Assembly: GCA_937864115.1 (NCBI GenBank)
Contig: CALMII010000015.1
Span: 1 to 64,000 of the forward strand
Reading direction: 5' to 3'
Source of the DNA: an uncultured Steroidobacter sp.
GTDB taxonomy: Bacteria; Pseudomonadota; Gammaproteobacteria; Steroidobacterales; Steroidobacteraceae
Length of the DNA stretch: 64,000 nt
The translations under genes and the position numbers were made by a program. Each line of letters opens with the position of its first letter. The stretch's first letter is position 1. Below are positions 7,801-14,563 of this stretch, in pieces. The notes under the pieces are model-generated. The model was not told the DNA's origin. It worked only from the letters and a program-made list of their open reading frames with translations, and made no database searches.

Positions 7801-8261
7801 TGAACGTACCGAAGATCCTGACCCTGTCGTTCCTGCTGGCCACATCGACTGCCTTCGCAGCCGATCCTGAGCCGCAGGCCGACAGCAGCAGCAACGCAAG
7901 CGCCCCCACCCCAGCCCTCCCCCGCGTCGCGGAGGAGGGCGCCAGAAACTCTGGCCAGCAGCCAGCCGCCAGCAGCCAGCAGCCGCGCGCCTCCACCCGC
8001 CGCGGCGACCGCCTCGATCTCGACACCACCATCGTGACCGGCAACCGCGAACTGCCGAAGGTTCTCTACATCGTGCCGTGGAAGAAAGCCGATATCGGCG
8101 ACCTGCCGGCACAGCCTTTCAACACGCTGCTCGACGAGGCGCTGACGCCCGTCGACCGTGACGTTTTTCGTCGGGAAGTGACGTACTACGGTGCAATGTC
8201 GTCGGGCGCGGACAGTGCGAATCCCGCATCCGTTGCGCCCGCTGCGGGTCCTGAGAAGTAG
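7797..8261 (+). CDS. exported protein of unknown function with repeat insertion
   Basis: Adjacent in-frame ATGs at 7797 and 7800; the first overlaps the previous stop (ATGA). The product of 154 residues has a signal peptide (MNVPKILTLSFLLATSTAFAA) and then an Ala/Ser/Gln-rich stretch of about 37 residues encoded by the right arm of the inverted repeat. A conserved-looking core follows (DLDTTIVTGNRELPKVLYIV, PWKKADIGDLPAQP, FRREVTYYG). The core is probably the true domain, with the low-complexity insert tolerated in a linker. It directly precedes the proton-channel genes after a 198-bp gap, so it is likely another periplasmic component. No family recognised. Confidence 0.7.
   Translation: MMNVPKILTLSFLLATSTAFAADPEPQADSSSNASAPTPALPRVAEEGARNSGQQPAASSQQPRASTRRGDRLDLDTTIVTGNRELPKVLYIVPWKKADIGDLPAQPFNTLLDEALTPVDRDVFRREVTYYGAMSSGADSANPASVAPAAGPEK
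7870..7987 (-). repeat. right arm of ~115-bp inverted repeat
   Basis: Reverse-complement partner of 7066-7180. It lies within the 7797-8261 gene and encodes the insert between ..DPEPQAD and TRRGDRLD. The two arms flank about 690 bp containing nearly all of the TPR lipoprotein gene. Confidence 0.85.
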
Positions 8262-8459
8262 GTCGCAGCGCACGGTTTTACCTTAAGGCGATAAAGCACG
8301 CAGAACGACTGTTTCCACCGGTGGAGCGCTTGCAGGCGCGCAATGCAGCGCGCGCTGCGCCACGGTGTGCGAGTCAGAACGCAATTCGAGTTACTGGCAG
8401 ATTTCAATTTCACACGCGCTCCGGCAGCGCGGCACGGGACGGCAGAGGAGTATCAAGCG

Positions 8460-9152
8460 ATGACTTTCCTGGATTACGTGGTGGCCTTCTTCAAGGAAGG
8501 CGGACCCTTCCTGTACATGCTCGCCGCGATCTTCGTGGTCGGCGTGTCAATCGCCATCGAGCGATTCATCTACCTGACCAAGGAGACGACGCTGAATCGC
8601 CGCGTGTGGTCGCAGGTCGCGCCGCTGATCAGCCAGGGCAACTTCCGCCAGGTGATCTCGATCACCCAGAAGTCGAGCGCCGCGCTCGCCACCGCGCTCA
8701 ACTACGGCATCGCCCGTCTCGCCAGCGCGCGTCGTCGCGATGACGTCGAGAAGGCGATGGACGAGAGCCTGCTGGAAATCATTCCGAAGCTCGAAAAGCG
8801 CACTCACTATCTTTCGGCGCTCGCCAACATCGGCATGCTCACGGGTCTGCTCGGTACGGTCATCGGCCTGATCGCGGCCTTCGCCTCGATCGCCACCGCG
8901 AACCCGGCCGAGAAGGCCAATCTGCTTGCCGCCAGCATTTCGGTCGCCATGAACAACACCGCTTCCGGTCTGTTCGTCGCCATCACGCTGCTGCTCGCGC
9001 ACATGTTCCTCGAAGCCAAGACCACCAAGCTGATCGACAGCCTGGAGATCGCCAACGTCAAGTTCCTGAATTCCGTCGTCGAACGTCGCACCGATGCCGA
9101 AGTGGATGACGCGCCGGTTCCGACGCCGCGCGGCCGCGCGGCGCACGGTTAA
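8460..9152 (+). CDS. MotA/TolQ/ExbB-type proton channel protein
   Basis: 230 residues. An N-terminal membrane segment (FLYMLAAIFVVGVSIAIERF), a cytoplasmic loop, then two membrane segments (ANIGMLTGLLGTVIGLIAAF and MNNTASGLFVAITLLLAHMF) with the family's small-residue/threonine pattern. ExbB/TolQ proteins form a pentameric inner-membrane channel that uses the proton gradient to move a partner across the periplasm. The start is set by a GAGGAG about 10 bases upstream of the ATG at 8460. Two ExbD-like genes and a TonB-like gene follow, giving a complete energy module, comparable to AglR with AglQ/AglS. Confidence 0.93.
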   Translation: MTFLDYVVAFFKEGGPFLYMLAAIFVVGVSIAIERFIYLTKETTLNRRVWSQVAPLISQGNFRQVISITQKSSAALATALNYGIARLASARRRDDVEKAMDESLLEIIPKLEKRTHYLSALANIGMLTGLLGTVIGLIAAFASIATANPAEKANLLAASISVAMNNTASGLFVAITLLLAHMFLEAKTTKLIDSLEIANVKFLNSVVERRTDAEVDDAPVPTPRGRAAHG

Positions 9153-9185
9153 GCATCGACCAAGCAAGACGCTACGGAGACGGCC

Positions 9186-9692
9186 ATGGCGCAGTCGAAA
9201 GTCGCGGGGCGCGTGCGGCGCAATCACGCGCGCTACCGCGGGCGACATGACATCAATGTCGTGCCGATGATCGACATGATGATCATCCTGGTGTTCTTCC
9301 TGATCTTCACGGCGGTGTTCACCAAGACGAACGTCCTGGAACTGAACCTGCCGGGCGCCGACAGCGCCGTCCCCGATCTGCCGAAGGGATTGAATCTGGA
9401 AGTCATCGTGCGCAAGGCCGCCATCGAAGTCGCGGATCGTGGCACGGGCGTGCTGCGTACCGTCCCGCTCGCGGGCGAGAAGTACGATCTGAAAAGCCTG
9501 TCGGAATACCTGCAGCTCGTGAAATCGAAGTACCCGGACACGCTCAACGCCACGATCCTGCTCGAGCAGGACATCCAGTACGACACGCTCGTGCAGGTGA
9601 TGGACACGGTGCGCGTGTTCCAGGTGCCGGGCTCGCAGTGGGATCTGGCGGAGCTGTTCCCTGACGTTTCCGTTGGAGATGCGCCGACATGA
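9186..9692 (+). CDS. ExbD/TolR-type protein 1
   Basis: 168 residues with a basic N-terminus (RVRRNHARYRGRHDINVVPM), one membrane segment carrying the essential aspartate of the family (NVVPMIDMMIILVFFLIFTA), and a periplasmic domain. The membrane Asp carries protons through the ExbB/ExbD channel. It starts 33 bp after the ExbB-like gene and overlaps the second ExbD-like gene by 4 bases (ATGA at 9689). Two ExbD paralogues per channel is the AglQ/AglS arrangement. Confidence 0.92.
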   Translation: MAQSKVAGRVRRNHARYRGRHDINVVPMIDMMIILVFFLIFTAVFTKTNVLELNLPGADSAVPDLPKGLNLEVIVRKAAIEVADRGTGVLRTVPLAGEKYDLKSLSEYLQLVKSKYPDTLNATILLEQDIQYDTLVQVMDTVRVFQVPGSQWDLAELFPDVSVGDAPT

Positions 9693-10243
9693 CCCCTTAT
9701 CGCATCAAACGCCATCGCAAGCGCAGTCACGGCGGCGGTGCCGAAGCAGCCGGCCACATGACGCTGGTGCCGTTCATCGACATGCTGATGATCCTGGTGG
9801 TCTTCCTGCTCGTGCACACCTCGGATGTCGATGTGTTGCCGAACTCGAAGAACATCTCGATTCCCGAATCGATCTCCGACAAGAAGCCGGAGCCGAGCGT
9901 CGTCGTGATGATCACCAAGGACGATCTGCTGGTCGATGGACGCGCCATCGCGAAGGTCGCCGATATCGTCGCCGCACAGGATGCGGTGATCGCGCCGCTC
10001 AAGCAGGCGTTGCAGTCGGTGGCGGACTCGGTGCTCGCCGATGCTGCGAAACAGGACATCGCCGATCGCACCGTCACCATTCTCGGCGATCGCCACACGC
10101 CTTACGCAGTGCTGCGCAAGGTCATGGCGACGTGCACCGACGCCGATTACGGCAAGGTGTCGCTGGCAGTGGTCGAGCGCGAGCTCAATACGAGCCTCAA
10201 TTCCAGTCGCACCGCGTCGTTGAGCGCGGCGAATCGCAACTGA
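9689..10243 (+). CDS. ExbD/TolR-type protein 2
   Basis: 184 residues. A basic N-terminus is followed by a membrane segment with the conserved aspartate (LVPFIDMLMILVVFLLVHTS). The periplasmic domain differs from its neighbour and contains the segment DRTVTILGDRHTPYAVLRKV, typical of ExbD/TolR. It is coupled by overlap to ExbD 1 and followed 13 bp later by the TonB-like gene. Being paralogous rather than identical, the two ExbDs probably form a heteromeric pair in one channel. Confidence 0.92.
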   Translation: MTPYRIKRHRKRSHGGGAEAAGHMTLVPFIDMLMILVVFLLVHTSDVDVLPNSKNISIPESISDKKPEPSVVVMITKDDLLVDGRAIAKVADIVAAQDAVIAPLKQALQSVADSVLADAAKQDIADRTVTILGDRHTPYAVLRKVMATCTDADYGKVSLAVVERELNTSLNSSRTASLSAANRN

Positions 10244-10256
10244 CGGGGCGCAGCAC

Positions 10257-11180
10257 ATGAGCACGGCCATCGCCCCGTTTTATCGTCTCTACGAACTGCC
10301 CTGGTCGCCGACCGAGGCGGTCGAGAAGCGCTTCCGCAACATCGTCCGCAATCTGTTCATCGTCTTCGGGTTGCTGGCGCTGCTGATCACGTTCATGCCG
10401 ACGCCTGACAAGAAGCTGGCGAAGGCACCCGACCTGCCGGATCGCGTGGTGAAGCTGGTGATCGAGAAGAAGATCCCGCCGCCGCCACCGCCGCCGCCGA
10501 AGATCGAGCCGAAGGAAACGCCGAAGCCGATCGAGAAGGTCGAGCCCAAGCCGCAGCCGCCGAAACCCGATGCGCGCCAGAAAGCCCAGAACGCGGGCCT
10601 GCTGAAACTGCAGGACCAACTCGCCGATCTGCGCGACAACTCGGTGCTCGACAAGGCCGCGATGACCAAGAATCTCTCCGGCAAGGTCGGCGAGACGACC
10701 AGCTCGGAACGTTCGCTGATCACCTCGAAAGTGGGGCAGAGCAGCGGCGGCATCAACACGTCGGCGCTGAGCCGCGGCTATGGCAGCGGCGCCGGTTCGC
10801 TCACGGGTCACACGACCACGCAGGTCACTTCGTCGACGCTCGCCGCGCAGGCCGATGATGGCGTGAAGCGCGGTGCCGGCAGCACCAAGGCTGCCCGCAG
10901 CCGCGAAGAGATCGAACTCATCTTCGACCGCAACAAGGGCGCGATCTACGCGCTCTACAGCCGCGCGCTGCGCGACAAGCCGGACCTGAAAGGCAAGGTC
11001 GTGCTGGAGCTGACGATTGCGTCGAGCGGCGAGATTACGCAGTGCCGCGTCGTTTCCAGCGAGCTGAACGATCCGGATCTGGAGCGCAAGCTCGTGGCCC
11101 GCGTGAAGTCGTTCCGGTTCGAGGCACGCGACGTCGAGACGATCACGACGACGAAGCCGATCGACTTCTTCCCGGCGTAG
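10257..11180 (+). CDS. TonB-like protein with AgmX/PglI-type C-terminal domain
   Basis: 307 residues. A cytoplasmic N-terminus, one membrane segment (NLFIVFGLLALLITFM), a proline/lysine-rich periplasm-spanning arm (KKIPPPPPPPPKIEPKETPK), a Gly/Ser/Thr-rich linker, and a C-terminal domain beginning SREEIELIFDRNKGAIYALY with GKVVLELTIASSGEI and ending in IDFFPA. This end is the AgmX/PglI-type C-terminus found in gliding and other envelope machines. The protein would transmit force from the ExbB/D channel to periplasmic or outer-membrane partners, here probably the TPR proteins. It is the last gene of the riboswitch-led operon. Confidence 0.88.
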   Translation: MSTAIAPFYRLYELPWSPTEAVEKRFRNIVRNLFIVFGLLALLITFMPTPDKKLAKAPDLPDRVVKLVIEKKIPPPPPPPPKIEPKETPKPIEKVEPKPQPPKPDARQKAQNAGLLKLQDQLADLRDNSVLDKAAMTKNLSGKVGETTSSERSLITSKVGQSSGGINTSALSRGYGSGAGSLTGHTTTQVTSSTLAAQADDGVKRGAGSTKAARSREEIELIFDRNKGAIYALYSRALRDKPDLKGKVVLELTIASSGEITQCRVVSSELNDPDLERKLVARVKSFRFEARDVETITTTKPIDFFPA

Positions 11181-11196
11181 GGGGTTCTTCCTCTTC

Positions 11197-11303
11197 CTGT
11201 GGGGCCGGCTTTAGCCGGCTTCTTCTGTAGGTCAGGCTTCGGTCTGACTCCAAGAAGGCCGGCTGTGACCGAAGGGAATCCCGCGGGAAAGCCGGCCCCA
11301 CAG
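11197..11303. repeat. GCCGGCTTTAGCCGGC palindromic repeat, compound copy
   Basis: Starts CTGTGGGGCCGGCTTTAGCC, continues with a GTAGGTCAGGCTTCGGTCTGAC half and ends GCCGGCCCCACAG, so the whole unit is an outer inverted repeat enclosing smaller palindromes. It lies just after the envelope operon and could act as its terminator. Further copies are at 21528, 24527, 28416, 31911, 43852 and 62264. Confidence 0.85.
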
Positions 11304-11398
11304 CGAAAGCCGTCCGTCGCTGTCCTGCCGCCGTTCCTCGCCCCATCTTGCGTTCCTTGCCCCGCCGCCCCGATCATCGCGGCCAAGGGAGGCTCGCC

Positions 11399-11728
11399 AT
11401 GAACATCGATTCGGAAATCCGCCACTTCGTCGATCTGTCGTCGATCGACAAGGCGCGCTTTCTCTCGCGCTTCATGTACGAGCTGACGCTGGAAGCGCGC
11501 AACTTCTACAGCCCCGGCGGCAACCAGGACATCGACGCCAACAAGCTGCGCTTCATCAACGAAATCCAGCATCGCCTGACGCGTTTCCTGGAGCAGGTCC
11601 TGATCGACGATCCCGCACGCCCCACCGACGAATCCATGCTCCGCCTGCTGCTCGCGCCCCGCAGCGAGAAGACCATCGAGGCGCTGGTGCATGGCGCCTA
11701 TACGCGGACGATCCAGGCGGTCGGATAA
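11399..11728 (+). CDS. small cytoplasmic protein of unknown function
   Basis: 109 residues, no signal peptide or membrane segment, predicted mostly helical (MNIDSEIRHFVDLSSIDKAR; NKLRFINEIQHRLTRFLEQV). The ATG at 11399 has an excellent ribosome-binding site (AAGGGAGG) 7 bases upstream, which argues strongly that it is translated. It stands alone between the envelope operon and the convergent KefC-like gene, separated from each by a palindromic element. No family recognised. Confidence 0.75.
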   Translation: MNIDSEIRHFVDLSSIDKARFLSRFMYELTLEARNFYSPGGNQDIDANKLRFINEIQHRLTRFLEQVLIDDPARPTDESMLRLLLAPRSEKTIEALVHGAYTRTIQAVG

Positions 11729-11732
11729 GCAA

Positions 11733-11838
11733 AAGAGAATGGCCGCAAAAAGGCGCAAAGATCTCAAATGATGAGAAAGGACAACGCAGGGCCTCCTCTC
11801 TTGCTTTGAGACCTTTGCGCTTCTTTGCGGCCATTCTT
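11733..11838. repeat. AATGGCCGCAAAAAGGCGC inverted-repeat element, copy 1
   Basis: The left arm AATGGCCGCAAAAAGGCGCA pairs with TGCGCTTCTTTGCGGCCATT on the right, with inner arms TCTCAAA/TTTGAGA extending the stem. It lies between two convergent genes and ends in T-rich sequence on both strands, so it can serve as a bidirectional terminator. Related copies are at 18630-18714 and 27096-27183. Confidence 0.85.
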
Positions 11839-11852
11839 CTCCGCGTTCCCAT

Positions 11853-13646
11853 CTACTGCGTTCCTGCCTGCTTCTGCGTATCCCCCATCGTGTCCTGCTC
11901 GAACAGCTGTTCGAGTTCGCGGGCGGCCTGCTGGGCCGACTGGATGAGTTTCTGTTCGTCGTCGCGGGCGTCGCGCTGCAGTTGCAGGGCGCGCTGGTCG
12001 TGTTTGTCGAATCGTTCGATGCTTTCGACGGCTTCGGCGTGCGGCATGCCCAGCGCTTCCAGCGCGTGCCGTGCCATGTCGAGACTCGACAGGTACGTCT
12101 CGCGAACGACGTAGCGCACGCCGAGGTCCATCAGCCGGATCGCGTGCTGGCGATTGCGGGCACGCGCCAGCAGTTTCAGGTGGGGAAAGTGCTTGCGGAC
12201 GATCTCGGCCGTGCGCACCGACAGATCGATGTCGTCCATCGCGAGCACCAGCACTTCGGCGCGCGCGGCGCCGGCGGCGGCGAGCACGTCGCGTCGCGAT
12301 GCGTCGCCGTAATAGACCTTGTTGCCGAAGCGGCGCACGAAGTCCACCTGCGCCACGTCGGATTCGAGTGCGGTGAAACGGATGCGGCGCATGCGCAGTA
12401 CGCGGCCGATGATCTGACCGAAACGGCCGAAGCCGGCGACGATGACCTGGCTGTTGTCGCTTTCGATGCGGTCGAAGTCGCGGACACCGGTCTTCTGCAT
12501 GCGCGGCTCGATGGCCGAGAGCAGCATCATCAACAGGGGGCTGGCGATCATGGAGATGGTGACGACGATCACCAGCGTATCGGCCAGCGACTGATCGATG
12601 AGACCCTCGCTGACGCCCAGCGAGAACAGTACGAAGCCGAACTCGCCGGCCTGCGCGAGCGAGAACGCCATGCCGCGCGACTCCGCGCTGCTGTGGCCGC
12701 TCAGGCGGCCGATGATCCAGGCCAGGGCGAACTTGAGACCGATCAGCGCCAGCACCAGCCCGGCGATGCGCAGCGGATGATCCAGCAGTGCGCCGAGATT
12801 CGCCGTCATGCCGACGGAGACGAAGAACAGTCCGAGCAGCAGGCCCTTGAAGGGATCGATGTCGGCTTCGAGTTCGTGGCGATACTCGCTCTCTGCCAGC
12901 AGCACGCCGGCGACGAATGCGCCGAGCGCCATCGACAGGTCGACGGCGTGAAACAGCAGGCTGACGCCGATCACCACCAGCAGCGCGGCTGCGGTGAACG
13001 CTTCCTTCGAGCGTGTTTCCGCAACGATGCGCAGGACCGGGCGCAGCAGGTAACGGCCGCCGAAGACGAACAGCAGCAGCACGGCGATGGCCTTGCCCGT
13101 GGCGAGCAGCGTGTCCTGCAGCGACTGCGCGACGCGGCTGTGGGCCAGCAGCGGCATCACCGCCAGCATCGGCATGACGGCGATGTCCTGGAACAGCAGC
13201 ACGCCGAACGAGGCGCGCCCATGCTGGGTGTTGAGTTCGTGCCGTTCCGCGAGCAGTTGCAGAACCAGCGGCGTCGATGACAGCGACAGCGCGAATCCCA
13301 CGACCAGCGCCGCATCGGGCGCGAGCCCGCACAGCCAGCCGATGGCGCCGAAGATCAGGGTAGTGACCAGCACCTGCGTCAGGCCGAGACCGAAGACGGC
13401 CTTGCGCATTGCCCGAAGGCGCGTGGGCTGCAGCTCCAGTCCGATGACGAACAGCAGCATCACCACGCCGAACTCGGCGAAGTGCAGGATGTTCTCGCCG
13501 TCCTGGATCAGTCGCATACCCCACGGCCCCAGCACGATTCCCGCGAGCAGGTAGCCGAGCACCGATCCGAGCCCCAACCTGCGACACAGCGGTACGGCGA
13601 TCACGGTGGCGGCAAGAAAGATGGCCGCGTAGGCAAGCAGACTCAT
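11853..13646 (-). CDS. KefB/KefC-type monovalent cation:proton antiporter (CPA2)
   Basis: 597 residues. Residues 1 to about 385 hold 12-13 membrane segments of the Na+/H+ exchanger fold (for example GLGSVLGYLLAGIVLGPWGM and SLAQAGEFGFVLFSLGV). Then comes a regulatory RCK/TrkA-N domain with the dinucleotide-binding motif VIVAGFGRFGQIIGR and a conserved acidic ALESD at the strand end. The C-terminus is a charged helical tail (KHDQRALQLQRDARDDEQKL). KefC proteins release K+ in exchange for H+ during electrophile stress and are gated by glutathione adducts. No KefF/KefG ancillary gene is adjacent. The CPA2/Kef class is firm; exact ion and gating are by family. Confidence 0.9.
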   Translation of the reverse strand: MSLLAYAAIFLAATVIAVPLCRRLGLGSVLGYLLAGIVLGPWGMRLIQDGENILHFAEFGVVMLLFVIGLELQPTRLRAMRKAVFGLGLTQVLVTTLIFGAIGWLCGLAPDAALVVGFALSLSSTPLVLQLLAERHELNTQHGRASFGVLLFQDIAVMPMLAVMPLLAHSRVAQSLQDTLLATGKAIAVLLLFVFGGRYLLRPVLRIVAETRSKEAFTAAALLVVIGVSLLFHAVDLSMALGAFVAGVLLAESEYRHELEADIDPFKGLLLGLFFVSVGMTANLGALLDHPLRIAGLVLALIGLKFALAWIIGRLSGHSSAESRGMAFSLAQAGEFGFVLFSLGVSEGLIDQSLADTLVIVVTISMIASPLLMMLLSAIEPRMQKTGVRDFDRIESDNSQVIVAGFGRFGQIIGRVLRMRRIRFTALESDVAQVDFVRRFGNKVYYGDASRRDVLAAAGAARAEVLVLAMDDIDLSVRTAEIVRKHFPHLKLLARARNRQHAIRLMDLGVRYVVRETYLSSLDMARHALEALGMPHAEAVESIERFDKHDQRALQLQRDARDDEQKLIQSAQQAARELEQLFEQDTMGDTQKQAGTQ

Positions 13647-13831
13647 GGAATGTGACCTCCGTCGCTACCGCCGGCGGGTGCAGGGAATGCCGGGTGTGCA
13701 CAGGCATCGTAACAAGCTCAATGCGCTGGCGGATGCGCGGCCAATCAGGGCTGGCCTCATGGCTGGCGTTCGACCCGGTGCCGATCATGCCGCAGAACTT
13801 TCGGCAGCTGCCGAGTGCCTGGAATCCTTCG

Positions 13832-14401
13832 ATGATCCTGTCAGCCGACCAACGTCCTGAACTCACGATCGATGCGCGCGATCGCATCGCGTCGGTGAAC
13901 GGCGCGTGGGTGGATGCCACGAGCTGCGACAGTCTGCGCGATCAATGCCTGGATGCGGCGATCGATCGTCCGCTGTGGGATTTCATTCAGGGGGCGCAGG
14001 TGCGTCAGCTCTGGGAAATCCTCTTCGAGCGCGTCCGCGCCGTCGGCGCGCCGATCTTCATTCCGATGCGCGCGGACACCCCGAGCCTGCGACGCGTCTG
14101 GGACATCGAGTTGCATCCGCTGCCCGAACGCGGCCTGCAGCTCGTCGCACACTGCGTGTGGACCGAATCGCGCCCGGCACTCGCGCTGCTCGATCCCGCA
14201 TTCCCGCGCAACGACCTGTCGTTGCCCTACTGTGCGTGGTGCAATCGCATTCAGATCCGCATCGGCGTCTGGGAGGAAGTCGAGGACGCGCAGCTGACGC
14301 TGCATCTCGACGTGTCGGAATCGCTGCCGTCCCTGAAACGGATGGCGTGCAACAGCTGCAAGCAGTCGCTGCTGAAGACGTTTCCGGCGCGGGTGGCGTA
14401 G
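13832..14401 (+). CDS. protein of unknown function with two CxxC pairs
   Basis: The frame is open from about 13652; starts at 13652, 13787 (MPQNFRQLP) and 13832 (MILSADQRP) are possible, and 13832 fits where recognisable protein-like sequence begins (189 residues). The N-terminal half (LTIDARDRIASVNGAWVDAT) looks PAS-like. The C-terminal part has CAWC and CNSC, which together could bind a metal such as zinc. It stands alone, divergent from the KefC-like gene. Function unknown; start uncertain. Confidence 0.6.
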   Translation: MILSADQRPELTIDARDRIASVNGAWVDATSCDSLRDQCLDAAIDRPLWDFIQGAQVRQLWEILFERVRAVGAPIFIPMRADTPSLRRVWDIELHPLPERGLQLVAHCVWTESRPALALLDPAFPRNDLSLPYCAWCNRIQIRIGVWEEVEDAQLTLHLDVSESLPSLKRMACNSCKQSLLKTFPARVA

Positions 14402-14407
14402 GGCCGC

Positions 14408-14553
14408 GAGCAGCTGGCTGACTGGTCTGCTGGCCGCTGGCCGGAGTGGATTGCTGCCATCGGCAGTCCCGTCATGCGCTGGTAGACTGCGCGCCCCATC
14501 GATTGCCCCATTCCGGTCTGGCCAGCAGACCAGCCAACCAGTCGGCCAGCAGC
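14408..14553. repeat. CTGGC-rich inverted repeat in front of ppc
   Basis: GCTGGCTGACTGGTCTGCTG near 14410 pairs imperfectly with a mirrored GGCCAGCAGACCAGCCAACC near 14520 and CAGTCGGCCAGCAGC near 14540. It is built from the same CTGGC/TGCTGG words as the start of the 7066-7180 repeat. It covers most of the ppc leader, so the promoter lies within or upstream of it. Confidence 0.6.
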
Positions 14554-14563
14554 CTTTCTCCCC

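Noticed and set aside
11197..11303. attachment site or tRNA-like structure in the palindrome cluster
   Set aside because: No tRNA cloverleaf and no integrase nearby; the same modules recur as simple dispersed repeats.
13652..13831. N-terminal extension of the CxxC protein from 13652
   Set aside because: The first 60 codons are Arg/Gly/Cys-rich and look like leader sequence; kept as an uncertain start.
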